DNA from: Kangiella taiwanensis
Lineage (GTDB): Bacteria > Pseudomonadota > Gammaproteobacteria > Enterobacterales > Kangiellaceae
DNA length: 64,000 nt
Assembly: GCF_020005165.1 (NCBI RefSeq)
Contig: NZ_JAHCLT010000003.1
Coordinates: 248,001 to 312,000, forward strand
Direction of reading: 5' to 3'
The position numbers and the translations under genes were made by a program. How positions within the stretch are numbered: position 1 is the stretch's first letter; each line of letters starts with the position of its first letter. Positions 8,354 through 18,312 of the stretch are shown here, in pieces. Below the pieces are notes generated by a model. It saw only the letters and a list, made by a program, of their open reading frames with translations. It was not told where the DNA came from and ran no database searches.

Positions 8354-9874
8354 ATGGATTTCTTAAACGAGTTAGGTATTAAAGCCGTCAACCAATCTGC
8401 GAGTTGGGGCGAAGGCTATACCGACACTCAAGACGCTGGCGTGATTGAGTCAATCAATCCTGCCACTGGCGAATTGATCGCAAAGGTCAACGCAACGTCT
8501 GAAGAGGATTACCATAAAGTCATGCAACAAGCGGAACAGGCTTTCGCTGAATGGCGCATGGTCCCTGCCCCTGTTCGCGGTGAGCTCGTTCGCCAAATGG
8601 CCGATGCTTTACGCAAACATAAAGATGCCCTCGGTAGTTTAGTAAGCGCTGAAATGGGCAAGATTAAAGCCGAAGGCGATGGTGAAGTCCAAGAGATGAT
8701 TGACATGGCGGACTTTGCAGTCGGCCAGTCGCGCATGCTATACGGCAAAACCATGCACTCTGAGCGTCCTGAACATAGAATGTATGAGCAGTGGCACCCT
8801 CTCGGTGTGACTGGCGTTATTTCAGCCTTTAACTTCCCAGTCGCGGTTTGGTCTTGGAATGCATTTGTTGCAGCCGTCTGTGGCAACACTGTGGTTTGGA
8901 AACCCTCTCCAAAAACGCCACTAACCGGTGTTGCGGTACAAAATATTTGTAACAAAGTTCTAGAAAAGAACGGTTATAAAGGAATTTTCTGCTTATTCAT
9001 TGATAGTGAAGAGAATAAGCTTTCTCAAAAATTCATCGAAGATAAGCGCGTTAAAAAGATGTCCTTTACCGGCTCGAGCGAAATCGGCCGCATGGTAGGG
9101 ATGAAAGTCGCTGAGCGTATGGGTAAATCGCTTCTTGAGTTATCAGGCAATAACGCCCTAATTCTTGATGAAACAGCTGATTTGGACCTAGCGGTTCCAG
9201 CGGTAGTTTTTGGCGCTGTGGGAACAGCCGGTCAGCGTTGTACTTCGACTCGACGTCTGATTGTTCATAAAAGCATTGCGGACAACGTGATTCCAACCAT
9301 CGCAAATGCCTATAAACAAGTTAAGATTGGTAACCCTCTTGATGCAGATACATTGATGGGGCCGTTGATTGATGAACAAGCAGTTCAGAATTTTGAGAAT
9401 ACCGTCGCTAAAGCCAAAGAAGCTGGCGGCGAAGTATTAGCGGGCGGTAAACGCGTTGAAGGTGACGGGCACTTTGTTGAGCCTACCTTTATCCGTGCTG
9501 AAAACCACTGGGACATTGTTCAAACTGAAACATTCGCTCCCATCCTTTATGTCATGACCTATGACACTATTGATGAAGCGATAGCGATGCAAAACCACTC
9601 AAAAGCAGGTCTTTCCTCGGCGATCTTCACGCGTGATATCAAAAACGCTGAGAGATTCTTGTCCGCGGTAGGTTCTGACTGTGGAATTGCTAACGTTAAT
9701 ATCGGCACATCTGGTGCTGAAATTGGCGGCGCATTCGGTGGCGAAAAAGAGACTGGCGGTGGCCGTGAAGCAGGCTCCGATGCCTGGAAAGCTTACATGC
9801 GTCGTCAGACTAACACGATTTTCTGGGGTGACACCCCTGTCCTAGCTCAAGGCATTAAGTTCGACTTGGGCTAA
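8354..9874 (+). CDS. Aldehyde dehydrogenase, aminoadipate-semialdehyde (ALDH7/antiquitin) type
   Basis: 506 aa from the ATG at 8354, which follows an AGGGG ribosome site. An upstream in-frame TTG at 8294 would add 20 residues that do not look like the family. The ALDH fold is clear: [29 protein letters not shown] cofactor loop, LELSGNNA catalytic-Glu region and GQRCTSTRR catalytic Cys. Sequence character ([27 protein letters not shown]-like end) matches ALDH7, which oxidises 2-aminoadipate 6-semialdehyde (piperideine-6-carboxylate) with NAD(P)+. The saccharopine dehydrogenase gene upstream supports that substrate. Leucine dehydrogenase follows after 68 bases. Confidence 0.85.
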   Translation: MDFLNELGIKAVNQSASWGEGYTDTQDAGVIESINPATGELIAKVNATSEEDYHKVMQQAEQAFAEWRMVPAPVRGELVRQMADALRKHKDALGSLVSAEMGKIKAEGDGEVQEMIDMADFAVGQSRMLYGKTMHSERPEHRMYEQWHPLGVTGVISAFNFPVAVWSWNAFVAAVCGNTVVWKPSPKTPLTGVAVQNICNKVLEKNGYKGIFCLFIDSEENKLSQKFIEDKRVKKMSFTGSSEIGRMVGMKVAERMGKSLLELSGNNALILDETADLDLAVPAVVFGAVGTAGQRCTSTRRLIVHKSIADNVIPTIANAYKQVKIGNPLDADTLMGPLIDEQAVQNFENTVAKAKEAGGEVLAGGKRVEGDGHFVEPTFIRAENHWDIVQTETFAPILYVMTYDTIDEAIAMQNHSKAGLSSAIFTRDIKNAERFLSAVGSDCGIANVNIGTSGAEIGGAFGGEKETGGGREAGSDAWKAYMRRQTNTIFWGDTPVLAQGIKFDLG

Positions 9875-9942
9875 TCATTTTTTGTATTGATGTCACACAA
9901 TCAGGTGTGGCTGTTGTTTTTTCCTTTTGATAGGAGTTTTTT

Positions 9943-10980
9943 ATGGCGGTTTTTAACCTTCGCGCTTATGACGATCACGAACAAATCGTATTTTGCCGTG
10001 ACGTAGAGTCAGGGCTTAAAGCAATTATTTGTGTTCACAACACAAATCTTGGCCCAGCGGTCGGCGGTTGTCGTATGTGGGATTACAACTCTGACGAAGG
10101 CGCTCTGATCGACGCGTTACGTCTTTCTCGAGGCATGACTTATAAAAATGCTATGGCTGGCCTTAATATGGGCGGCGGCAAATCTGTAATCATCGGCAAC
10201 TCAAAAACCATGAAGTCGGAAGAGCTATTCCGTGCTTTTGGTCGTTTTGTTGATAAATTAAGCGGCAAATACATTACTGCTGAAGATGTGGGCATCAATC
10301 CACAAGACATGGCCATCGTGAACAAAGAAACTAATCACGTACTTGGTCTTGAAGGTAAGTCTGGTGACCCTTCTCCAGTAACAGCTTACGGCGTATTCAC
10401 TGGACTTAAAGCAGCCGTTAAGCACCGCTTGGATCGTGATGATTTAGAGGGCTTGAAAGTGTCTGTTCAAGGTCTTGGCCACGTTGGTTACTACTTATGT
10501 CGTCACCTGCATGAGCAAGGCGCTCAGCTGGTCGTCACTGACATCAACAAAGAAAGCGTTGATCGCGTTGTAGATGAGTTTGGTGCTAAAGCCGTGGACA
10601 CTGATGAAATCTATCATCAAGAAGTTGACGTTTATGCTCCATGTGCACTTGGCGCAACCATTAACGACAACACGCTTCCGAAAATCCAAGCATCAGTGAT
10701 TGCTGGTGCGGCTAATAACCAGTTAGCAGAAGACCGTCATGGCGACATTTTGATGCAGAAAGGCATTTTGTATGCACCGGACTACGTCATCAATGCTGGC
10801 GGTATTATCAATGTATCATTCGAAGAAAACTACGATCAGGCGGCAGCGCTTAAGAAAGTCGATGAAATCTACGGCACATTGACTGAAGTATTCGATGCAT
10901 CAAAATCATCAGGTCGCCCGACTAACGTGATTGCTGACGAAATTGCACGCCAACGTGTAGCGGATGCTAAAAAGAAGTAA
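9943..10980 (+). CDS. Leucine dehydrogenase (Glu/Leu/Phe/Val dehydrogenase family)
   Basis: 345 aa, the usual length for bacterial leucine/valine dehydrogenases, which deaminate branched-chain amino acids to 2-oxoacids with NAD+. Seen: the substrate-site strand [13 protein letters not shown] (about residues 34-46), the catalytic lysine region [12 protein letters not shown] (about 73-84), and the NAD-binding motif [11 protein letters not shown] (about 175-185). The [12 protein letters not shown] segment near residue 285 is typical for Leu dehydrogenase. A good ribosome site (AGGAG) precedes the ATG at 9943. Together with the two dehydrogenases upstream it makes an amino-acid catabolic group; a terminator follows immediately. 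Confidence 0.9.
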   Translation: MAVFNLRAYDDHEQIVFCRDVESGLKAIICVHNTNLGPAVGGCRMWDYNSDEGALIDALRLSRGMTYKNAMAGLNMGGGKSVIIGNSKTMKSEELFRAFGRFVDKLSGKYITAEDVGINPQDMAIVNKETNHVLGLEGKSGDPSPVTAYGVFTGLKAAVKHRLDRDDLEGLKVSVQGLGHVGYYLCRHLHEQGAQLVVTDINKESVDRVVDEFGAKAVDTDEIYHQEVDVYAPCALGATINDNTLPKIQASVIAGAANNQLAEDRHGDILMQKGILYAPDYVINAGGIINVSFEENYDQAAALKKVDEIYGTLTEVFDASKSSGRPTNVIADEIARQRVADAKKK

Positions 10981-11002
10981 GATAAACATTTACACTTCTC
11001 AT

Positions 11003-11033
11003 AAAAAAAGCGAGCTTCAAGCTCGCTTTTTTT
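11003..11033 (+). terminator. Rho-independent terminator after leucine dehydrogenase
   Basis: AGCGAGC / GCTCGCT stem with loop TTCAA, flanked by an A tract and a run of seven T, so it may also work for the convergent gene that ends at 11055. Confidence 0.85.
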
Positions 11034-11054
11034 GTTTCATCACTACAAAGTTGT

Positions 11055-12296
11055 TTAATCAATCGCATACTGAAAGTACATACGATAAGCCGTTGACCAT
11101 ATTGGATACTCTACTTGCATTAAGAAGCAAGTATAATCATTACGATCACACTTCGACATTGCGAACAATTCATCAACCAAATCATTAGCCATTGGATAAC
11201 CTAATTTATGGCTGAAATCATCGTTTGGTCCTGCAAGGCCTAGATCGGCTTCATCGTGGAATCGGTCAAACCACAATGCATCTGGGCTATTGATGATATT
11301 GATCAGTTGTGAACCACTAGAATAAATCCCGGCATTAGCAACACTGCGCATGGCATACTTCTTGTCTAAGAAACACATCACGTAAAGATTTTTAGTCGGG
11401 TAACGTGTGTGCGCTCCTACACAGCTGGCTTTCTTGCCGCCATGGAATGGCCCAAGCTGTTCTTTGGGATAGTTTTTGATGACACCAATATTGAGCTCAG
11501 AGTTATTATCTGTCTCAGTTGGCACAATCATCCAGTTTTCACCATGAGTAAAGTCTTTAATATGGTCAATAATACTTGGGCTCGTCAATTCGCGTATGAT
11601 TGAAACGTAACTAAGGTCATCACCCTTTTGATCATTTTGAGAAATGACCTCTGGCTTTTCAAAATCCAGAGTGTTCTCACCTGGAACAACAGGAACCATC
11701 ACTGGGCGAGAGTTTTCTGACGAACGACAGCCCTCGTAGTAGCTAAGCGTGAATTGCTGTAAATACTTTGAGTCATGGTCATTCTCTTTGATAATACAAG
11801 CAAAAAACGAGGTATCCATCGACTCACCGGTGACATTTTTTGCAGCTTCATACAATGCTGCACGAGAGTCTCTTTTTGAACTCGTTTTTTCTGTACTGGT
11901 TGAGTTACTGTCTTGGATCAGCTTTTTTAACGCTGAATGACTACGTGAGTATTCATAAATAAGGTTTTCAAATCGCTGTACCACTGTACGAGCGTCATCA
12001 ATCAACTTAGGATTGAGGCTCTTTTCTTCAGCCAAGTCGATGAAACCTTTAAGCCCAGCAGGCCCTGGTAATGAGTTAATGACTTCTAAACCATCTACCG
12101 CTTTATTAATTGTCTCAACCATTCTTTGGCAGGTAGATTTATTAGCGGTCAACCACTTAGACATACCTGTAATGGTTTTGGCATGGTTAGGGAAGTCTTC
12201 TACAAGGTTAGCTAACCCATTCTTAATTCGTTCTCCTTCACGCCCAATAAGGGATAGTTCCTTACGAGATAAAGTCTTACTCACGGTATTCTCCAC
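11055..12296 (-). CDS. Hypothetical protein, 413 aa, function unknown
   Basis: I do not recognise this protein. It has no signal peptide or membrane segment. The first 150 residues are strongly helical and charged, probably a helical bundle or coiled coil. After a Ser/Thr/Lys-rich linker (about 130-145) comes a mixed domain with several cysteines (CIIKEND, YYEGCRSS, KASCVGAHTRYP, CDRNDYTC) and a Trp/Tyr-rich C terminus (YPIWSTAYRMYFQ). The gene stands alone between the leucine dehydrogenase terminator and a long AT-rich non-coding region. It could be a sensor or signalling protein, but nothing in the sequence decides that. Confidence 0.7.
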   Translation of the reverse strand: MENTVSKTLSRKELSLIGREGERIKNGLANLVEDFPNHAKTITGMSKWLTANKSTCQRMVETINKAVDGLEVINSLPGPAGLKGFIDLAEEKSLNPKLIDDARTVVQRFENLIYEYSRSHSALKKLIQDSNSTSTEKTSSKRDSRAALYEAAKNVTGESMDTSFFACIIKENDHDSKYLQQFTLSYYEGCRSSENSRPVMVPVVPGENTLDFEKPEVISQNDQKGDDLSYVSIIRELTSPSIIDHIKDFTHGENWMIVPTETDNNSELNIGVIKNYPKEQLGPFHGGKKASCVGAHTRYPTKNLYVMCFLDKKYAMRSVANAGIYSSGSQLINIINSPDALWFDRFHDEADLGLAGPNDDFSHKLGYPMANDLVDELFAMSKCDRNDYTCFLMQVEYPIWSTAYRMYFQYAID

Positions 12297-12888
12297 TGAA
12301 GCTTAAAGCAAATATGCATATACGACGTCATTATTACACAATCCATGATTTACCTCACATTTTTTTATCTCGAAAATGTAAAAAAATATCTCATACGAGC
12401 TAAAACGATAAATTGAAGTCAAGTTTAGTAGCTAAAGAGATAAAAAGTTCCGCTAAAAGGTATCTAAATTCATGCTAACGAACAAAAAACACCACAAAAA
12501 GTGTAAAAATTTCTGACATCATAAAGTTCAGAGCAAATATATCTGAAACTTTTAATTCTTGCTAGTGCAATTAAACGTTTTTTACAAAAGCTGTGCGAAA
12601 AGGCACAGTAGTTAAAGCAAAATAATACAGTGACTATTTTTTAAGCAAAATTAATGCAAAAAGTATTGCATTTCCAGCAAAAAAGCGTATAAAGCACAGT
12701 CTAAATTGTGCTGGTTAATGTTGCTCAGAAACTAACTTTTGACACTTGAGCAAATATGTCGATAACCCTTTGAACTATAACGAAAATTAGCCTGCTCAGT
12801 AGGTCTGGGAAGTTTCTATCGTTACGCCCCCAGAAAATACATATACAAAAGCTTGTTTATGGCTTCCCCATGAGAGGAGATTAAAGAA
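12297..12888. other. 592-base AT-rich non-coding region with several hairpins upstream of speD
   Basis: No ORF of note on either strand. It holds at least four short inverted repeats in about 190 bases: AAAGTTCAGA/TCTGAAACTTT (one bulge, about 12523-12553), CTGTGC/GCACAG (12591-12608), AATGCAA/TTGCATT (12653-12672) and AGCACA/TGTGCT (12693-12712). A consensus -35 box TTGACA lies at 12739-12744 with a weak GATAAC 16 bases later, the best candidate for the speD promoter. The hairpins lie upstream of it, so they would belong to a separate transcript or to protein-binding sites. Confidence 0.5.
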
Positions 12889-13362
12889 GTGTATAAAGAC
12901 TTCGACTATAACCAAGAGATTGATCCTACTGGCGCAACAGACACTCAGTGGCCTTCTTTTAAGAACGTTAATGAGAACGATGAGCGAAACGATCATTTCA
13001 TACAACGTGACGGCAAGCAGTTTGCTGGTACGCACCTGATCATTGATTTATGGGGCGCTTCAAAACTTGATAACTTACAAGTGATGGAGCAGGCTTTCCG
13101 TGAGGCTGTGATTGAATGTGGCGCTACCCTGCTTCATATACACATGCATCACTTTACGCCAAACGGCGGTATTTCAGGTGTTGCTGTGCTTGCGGAATCA
13201 CACATCAGTGTCCACACTTGGCCAGAACGTGACTATGCTGCGTTCGATGTCTTTATGTGTGGCGATGCCGAGCCTCATAAAGCGACGGAAATCCTACGCA
13301 AAGCTTTCTTACCGTCTGAAGTGTCGGTAAAAGAGATCTTGCGTGGCGAAGTTCATAACTAA
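12889..13362 (+). CDS. speD: S-adenosylmethionine decarboxylase proenzyme
   Basis: Pyruvoyl enzyme that makes decarboxylated S-adenosylmethionine, the aminopropyl donor for SpeE. 157 aa from a GTG start at 12889, supported by AGGAG nine bases upstream. The self-cleavage site is clear: Ser104 in LAESHISVH becomes the pyruvoyl group, with processing His109 and the catalytic Cys124 (FMCGD). This is the short prokaryotic class found in Bacillus and Thermotoga rather than the longer E. coli type. About 40 N-terminal residues (acidic, Asn/Asp rich) precede the usual start of the fold, an extension not needed for catalysis. speE follows after 40 bases. Confidence 0.93.
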   Translation: MYKDFDYNQEIDPTGATDTQWPSFKNVNENDERNDHFIQRDGKQFAGTHLIIDLWGASKLDNLQVMEQAFREAVIECGATLLHIHMHHFTPNGGISGVAVLAESHISVHTWPERDYAAFDVFMCGDAEPHKATEILRKAFLPSEVSVKEILRGEVHN

Positions 13363-13402
13363 TCAATATTGAACTCATTCTAAGTAACGGATAAGTGCCG
13401 AT

Positions 13403-14251
13403 ATGAGCAAACGTTTTATTGAAACACTCTATAAAACATACGGGCAAAGCTTTATTGTCGATGAAATACTGTTCGAGAGTAAAACTGACCACCAGCACCT
13501 GATTATTTTTAATAATGAACAGTTTGGTCGTGTCATGGCTTTGGACGGTGTGATTCAAACCACAGAAAAAGATGAGTTCATCTACCATGAGATGTTAACT
13601 CACGTTCCCCTATTTGCTCACGGCAACGCCAAGCGCGTGTTAATCATTGGCGGTGGCGATGGCGGTATTTTACGTGAAGTCCTACGCCACCCAGAAGTTG
13701 AGCATGTGACTATGGTTGAGATCGATCAGGCTGTGGTTGATATGTGCAAAAAATACTTCCCAAAGCACTCGGATGGCGCCTTTGACGACCCTCGTGTGGA
13801 TTTGGTGATTGATGATGGTGTTGACTTCATTGTGAATAACACACAAGAGTACGACGTTATTATATCGGACTCTACGGATCCAGAAGGTCCAGGCGAAGTA
13901 TTATTTAGCTCACGTTTTTATCAAGGTTGCAAAAACAGCTTAACCGAAGGCGGTGTGTTAGCGACTCAAAACGGCGTGAGTTTTATGCAAATTGACGAAG
14001 TTAAGACCACTTTTAACCGTTTTGAGGGTCTATTTACTGATCGTTGGTTCTACGCAGCACCAGTGCCGACGTACATCGGCGGCATTATGACGCTAGCTTG
14101 GGGCACGGATAATGAAGCCCTGCGCCAACAGTCGGTAGAAGACATTCGAGAGCGATTTACACAGAGTAAAATGAAGACACGGTATTACACGCCGGAACTT
14201 CATGTCGCCAGCTTTGCGTTACCCCAATATGTTATCGATGCACTCAACTAA
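13403..14251 (+). CDS. speE: Spermidine synthase
   Basis: Transfers the aminopropyl group from decarboxylated S-adenosylmethionine to putrescine. 282 aa, normal length. Motifs seen: the N-terminal beta domain with [23 protein letters not shown] split around residue 40-60, the nucleotide motif [12 protein letters not shown] (about 81-92), the catalytic region [14 protein letters not shown] (about 152-165) and the QNGVSF segment. It is cotranscribed with speD and closed by a terminator 24 bases after its stop. Confidence 0.96.
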   Translation: MSKRFIETLYKTYGQSFIVDEILFESKTDHQHLIIFNNEQFGRVMALDGVIQTTEKDEFIYHEMLTHVPLFAHGNAKRVLIIGGGDGGILREVLRHPEVEHVTMVEIDQAVVDMCKKYFPKHSDGAFDDPRVDLVIDDGVDFIVNNTQEYDVIISDSTDPEGPGEVLFSSRFYQGCKNSLTEGGVLATQNGVSFMQIDEVKTTFNRFEGLFTDRWFYAAPVPTYIGGIMTLAWGTDNEALRQQSVEDIRERFTQSKMKTRYYTPELHVASFALPQYVIDALN

Positions 14252-14274
14252 AGCATCTAGACAGAAGGTCAAAC

Positions 14275-14302
14275 AAGGCGGGCTACAGGCACCGCCTTTT
14301 TT
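14275..14302 (+). terminator. Rho-independent terminator after speE
   Basis: AAGGCGG / CCGCCTT stem with a 10-base loop and six T at its end. It separates speDE from speA-aguAB, which therefore probably form a second transcript. Confidence 0.8.
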
Positions 14303-14420
14303 GTGCCCGTAAGATAAAAGTACCACTTAACAAGACACTAGGTTTACCCTATTTTAACAATACGTTAGCCTTTATACTGTAAACAACAGATGGCTAGCAC
14401 GAATGGAGAAACGACAGCGA

Positions 14421-16346
14421 ATGACTGTTAAAACAAACGATTGGTCAATTGAACAAGCGCGCTCTTTTTATAACTTGCCTCATTGGAGCGATGGTTATTT
14501 CGATCTGAATGATGACGGTGACTTAACGGTATCTCCTGATAAGAGCCGCCCAGAGCTTACCTTCCCTTTGTCGTCTGTGTGCAAAGAATTACAGAGCCGT
14601 GGCTTCCAAATGCCTGCCCTGCTTCGTTTTGGTGATATCGTGCATAATCGCGTTAACAGCTTATGCCAAGCTTTTAACCAATCGATTGAGGAACTTGAGT
14701 ACCAAGGCAAATATACCGTTTGCTATCCGATAAAAGTGAACCAACAGCGCCGCGTGGTCGAAGAAATCGTCCACAGCCAGTCACGCATTAGCAAAGCAGA
14801 CAAACAAATCGGCTTAGAAGCAGGCAGTAAGCCTGAGCTGATGGCTGTTCTAGCCATGTCTGAAAACACCAACTCAACGATTGTGTGTAATGGGTATAAA
14901 GATCGCGAATACTTACGTGCAGCCTTAATTGGTTCGGAGCTTGGTCATACTGTCTATATCGTGATTGAAAAGCTCTCTGAACTAAACTTACTACTCGAAG
15001 AAGCTGAAGGTATGGGCATCAAGCCCACCATTGGCGTGCGCGCTCGATTAGCGTCTAAGGGTGAGTCCAAGTGGCAAACATCAGGTGGAGACCATTCAAA
15101 ATTTGGTTTATCTGCCAGCCAGATTTTACGTCTGGTAGAAACTCTACAAGAGCGTAACCAGCTGGATATTTTCCAGTTGCTACATTTTCACTTAGGCTCG
15201 CAAATCACGTCGATTCACGATATTCGTAATGCCTTGAAAGAATGTGCGCGTTTCTACGCAGAACTGCACACCATGGGCGCACCGATCACTACCGTTGATG
15301 TTGGTGGCGGTTTAGGTGTGGACTATGAAGGTACTCGCAGTCAAAGCCACTGCTCCATGAACTATACGCTTGAAGAGTATGCTTACAACGTAGTCAATGG
15401 CTTCTTTGAAGTGGCTGATGAGCATAATTTGCCCCATCCCAATATTATTACCGAGTCTGGTCGCGCACTAACCGCTCACCATGCGGTCTTGATTGCTAAC
15501 GTGATTGATTCAGAGTCGCCGATTAAGCATCAAGTCGATGAGCCTAACGATGAAGCGCCAACCGTGTTGCAACACTTATGGACGACTTATCAAGAATCTC
15601 TGGACGGTGATAATGATCGCTTAATTCAAGCGCATCACGATGCAGGTTACTATTTGAATGAAGCTCAAGGCATGTTCAGTCACCAAGTTTTAAGCTTGGC
15701 TGACCGTGCTGTTGCGGAGCGTTTACATCGTTTGATCTTACTAAATATTAGACAACGCTTAGAGCCTGAAAGTCATGAGCAAGAGAATATTTTAGCCAGC
15801 TTAAATGAACAGTTAGCGAGTAAGTTTTTCGTTAACTTCTCAATCTTTCAGTCGCTACCAGATGCTTGGGCTATTGATCAGATATTCCCAGTGATGCCTT
15901 TGAAAGGTTTGCACGAAGAGCCCTCTGAAAGTGCGATCATTCAAGACATAACCTGTGACAGTGACGGTTTGTTGGAGCAATATGTCAATAATCATGGCAT
16001 TACATCGACTATCCAGCTGCCAGAGTATCAGCACGGTGAAGAGTATCTGCTGGGCTTCTTTTTGGTTGGCGCTTACCAAGAAATCTTGGGCGATATGCAT
16101 AATTTATTTGGTGATACGCACACTATTGATTTGCGCGTTTCCGATAATGGTGAACTTGATATTTACGGAACAGACTACGGCTCTGGCGTCGATGAGTTAT
16201 TGGATTATGTCAACTTTGATGCGAAATCATTACTCGAGTCTTATCGCCGTCAATTAAAAGCCAGTAACCTTGAGCTTACACAACAACGCCAATACCTCGC
16301 TGAATTACGCGAAGGAATTTATGGCTACAGTTACTTAGAAGACTAG
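14421..16346 (+). CDS. speA: Biosynthetic arginine decarboxylase
   Basis: PLP-dependent fold-III decarboxylase turning arginine into agmatine. 641 aa from the ATG at 14421, which has a GGAG upstream (12-base spacing); an in-frame ATG at 14403 would give 647 aa but lacks a ribosome site. E. coli SpeA is 658 aa. Seen: YPIKVNQQRRVVEE with the PLP lysine (about residue 100), GLEAGSKPEL, the HFHLGSQI segment (about 260), DVGGGLGVDYEGT (about 295) and the C-terminal CDSDG active-site region (about 515). aguA starts eight bases after the stop, so arginine decarboxylation and agmatine processing are coupled. Confidence 0.96.
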   Translation: MTVKTNDWSIEQARSFYNLPHWSDGYFDLNDDGDLTVSPDKSRPELTFPLSSVCKELQSRGFQMPALLRFGDIVHNRVNSLCQAFNQSIEELEYQGKYTVCYPIKVNQQRRVVEEIVHSQSRISKADKQIGLEAGSKPELMAVLAMSENTNSTIVCNGYKDREYLRAALIGSELGHTVYIVIEKLSELNLLLEEAEGMGIKPTIGVRARLASKGESKWQTSGGDHSKFGLSASQILRLVETLQERNQLDIFQLLHFHLGSQITSIHDIRNALKECARFYAELHTMGAPITTVDVGGGLGVDYEGTRSQSHCSMNYTLEEYAYNVVNGFFEVADEHNLPHPNIITESGRALTAHHAVLIANVIDSESPIKHQVDEPNDEAPTVLQHLWTTYQESLDGDNDRLIQAHHDAGYYLNEAQGMFSHQVLSLADRAVAERLHRLILLNIRQRLEPESHEQENILASLNEQLASKFFVNFSIFQSLPDAWAIDQIFPVMPLKGLHEEPSESAIIQDITCDSDGLLEQYVNNHGITSTIQLPEYQHGEEYLLGFFLVGAYQEILGDMHNLFGDTHTIDLRVSDNGELDIYGTDYGSGVDELLDYVNFDAKSLLESYRRQLKASNLELTQQRQYLAELREGIYGYSYLED

Positions 16347-16354
16347 TTTTTAGG

Positions 16355-17392
16355 ATGAGTATGCAGCAGTTAACACCTCGACGCTGGCCTGCCGAGTGGG
16401 AACAGCACAAAGCCACTTGGATGGCTTGGCCTTGTCGCAAAGAAATTTGGACTCACGGCTTGGAAAAAGCACAACGTGCATTCGCTGAAGTAGCGAATAC
16501 AATTTCTGAGTACGAGCCGATTAATATGATCGTTCGTGCAGAAGATGCGCCTTCTGCACAGAAATTACTTAACTCAGATATTGAGATCCACTTTTTTGAA
16601 CTTGACGACAGTTGGGCGCGAGATATTTCGCCACTCTGGGTTGAAGAAGGTCTAGTTAAAGAAAGTGTGGTTGAAGAAAATGAAAAAGAAGCCTCAAGCC
16701 CTCTAGCATTAAAGTTTTTATTTAATGCTTGGGGTAATAAGTTTGAACCTTATGCTCATGACGCGAAAGTCGCCGAGCACATTACTCAGATTACAAAAAG
16801 TAAAGTTGAGATCTATGACTTTGTACTAGAAGGTGGTGCGATTCATGGTAATGGACAAGGCACACTTTTAACGACTGAGGAGTGCTTACTAAACCCAAAC
16901 CGCAACCCTGACCTTAGTAAAGATGACATTCAAACCTTACTGCTGAGTGCTTTTGGGGCTAAAGACATCGTTTGGCTTAAAAAAGGCATTTTTGGTGATG
17001 TTGATACTGATGGCCATATCGACAATATTGCTTGCTTCGTAGATGATAAAACCATCATCAGCCAAAGCACTGATAACCGTCAGAGTGAGAATTTTGCAAT
17101 TTATCAAGACAACAAAGCCATCATAAAAGATGCCGGCTTCGAGCTCATAGAAATTCCTGAGCCAGAGTCAAGATATGTTGATGGAGAGCGCGCGCCGCTA
17201 TCCTACATCAACTATTACATTGCCAATGATTTAGTGGTACTGCCCTCTTTTGGTTGCAAGCAAGATCAAGCTGCTTTATCAACCTTAAAGGACTTGTACC
17301 CTAAGCGCGATATCAAACAAATTGATGCTAATGAAATATTGGTTGGTGGTGGCGGTATTCACTGCATCACCATGCAACAACCGCTTATTTAA
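16355..17392 (+). CDS. aguA: Agmatine deiminase
   Basis: Converts agmatine to N-carbamoylputrescine plus ammonia. 345 aa in the guanidino-modifying (PPAD) fold: MAWPCRKEIW near the start, the substrate-binding DDSWARDISPLWV (about 86-98), LEGGAIHGNGQGT (about 154-166), the DTDGHIDN histidine motif (about 210-217) and the catalytic Cys337 in GGGGIHC. It is placed between speA and aguB, the expected partners, with short gaps on both sides (8 and 23 bases). Confidence 0.95.
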   Translation: MSMQQLTPRRWPAEWEQHKATWMAWPCRKEIWTHGLEKAQRAFAEVANTISEYEPINMIVRAEDAPSAQKLLNSDIEIHFFELDDSWARDISPLWVEEGLVKESVVEENEKEASSPLALKFLFNAWGNKFEPYAHDAKVAEHITQITKSKVEIYDFVLEGGAIHGNGQGTLLTTEECLLNPNRNPDLSKDDIQTLLLSAFGAKDIVWLKKGIFGDVDTDGHIDNIACFVDDKTIISQSTDNRQSENFAIYQDNKAIIKDAGFELIEIPEPESRYVDGERAPLSYINYYIANDLVVLPSFGCKQDQAALSTLKDLYPKRDIKQIDANEILVGGGGIHCITMQQPLI

Positions 17393-17415
17393 AGCTTATT
17401 ACGTGAGATAACATC

Positions 17416-18273
17416 ATGAGAAACGTTACCTTTGCAGCAACACAGTTCGCCGTCACTGACAATGTCGAGCAGAACTTAAACTTGGCTGAACAGCTGGTTC
17501 GAGAAGCGGCCTCACAAGGCGCGCAAGCCATCTTGCTTCAAGAACTGTTTGCTGGCTTTTACTGGTGCAAAGATCAAGACCCAAGATACTTTGACTGGGC
17601 CGAGCCTTATGACACCAGCAAAGTGTTAAAGCACTTTTCTGCACTAGCGAAAGAGTTGGGTGTGGTATTACCGATCAGCTATTTTGAAAAATCAGGTAAT
17701 GCACATTTTAACTCGCTGGCGATGATCGATGCTGACGGTACTGTATTGGACAACTATCGCAAGGCGCATATCCCTGACGGTCCTGGATACCAAGAGAAAT
17801 TTTACTTTAGCCCAGGCGATACCGGCTTTAAAGTTTGGGATACTAAATTCGGACGTTTAGGTGCAGCCATTTGTTGGGATCAATGGTTCCCTGAAACCGC
17901 TAGAGTTTTAACATTAAAAGGTGCGGAAGCTATATTTTATCCAACGGCAATCGGTAGCGAACCACAAGATCCAAATTGGGACTCACGTCGCCACTGGCAA
18001 CGCGTTATGCAAGGCCACAGCGGCGCTAACATGGTGCCAGTCATTGCTTCAAATCGCATTGGTTCCGAACAAGGTGAGACTTGTGATATTAATTTTTACG
18101 GCTCATCATTTATTACCGATAACTTTGGTGAAAAAGTCAAAGAACTGGATAAGACTACTCAAGGCGTGATTACACAAGAGTTTGATTTAGACTTGCTGGC
18201 TAAACAAAGAGCAAGTTGGGGGTTATTTAGAGATCGACGCCCTGATCATTATCAAAGAATAACATCCTTGTAA
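17416..18273 (+). CDS. aguB: N-carbamoylputrescine amidohydrolase
   Basis: Nitrilase-superfamily enzyme that hydrolyses N-carbamoylputrescine to putrescine, ammonia and CO2. 285 aa. Catalytic triad visible: Glu43 (LLQELFAG), Lys in NYRKAHIPDGPGY (about 119) and Cys in GAAICWDQWFPE (about 156). With speA and aguA it completes the ADC-agmatine route to putrescine, which SpeE uses. A strong terminator follows 12 bases after the stop. Confidence 0.95.
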   Translation: MRNVTFAATQFAVTDNVEQNLNLAEQLVREAASQGAQAILLQELFAGFYWCKDQDPRYFDWAEPYDTSKVLKHFSALAKELGVVLPISYFEKSGNAHFNSLAMIDADGTVLDNYRKAHIPDGPGYQEKFYFSPGDTGFKVWDTKFGRLGAAICWDQWFPETARVLTLKGAEAIFYPTAIGSEPQDPNWDSRRHWQRVMQGHSGANMVPVIASNRIGSEQGETCDINFYGSSFITDNFGEKVKELDKTTQGVITQEFDLDLLAKQRASWGLFRDRRPDHYQRITSL

Positions 18274-18285
18274 TTTGTGATGCAT

Positions 18286-18312
18286 AAAAAAGCCTCCTAG
18301 AGAGGCTTTTTT
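18286..18312. terminator. Bidirectional terminator between aguB and the VOC gene
   Basis: AAAAAAGCCTC / GAGGCTTTTTT with a 5-base loop. The symmetric A and T tracts allow termination of both convergent genes; it overlaps the last codons of the minus-strand gene. Confidence 0.85.
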
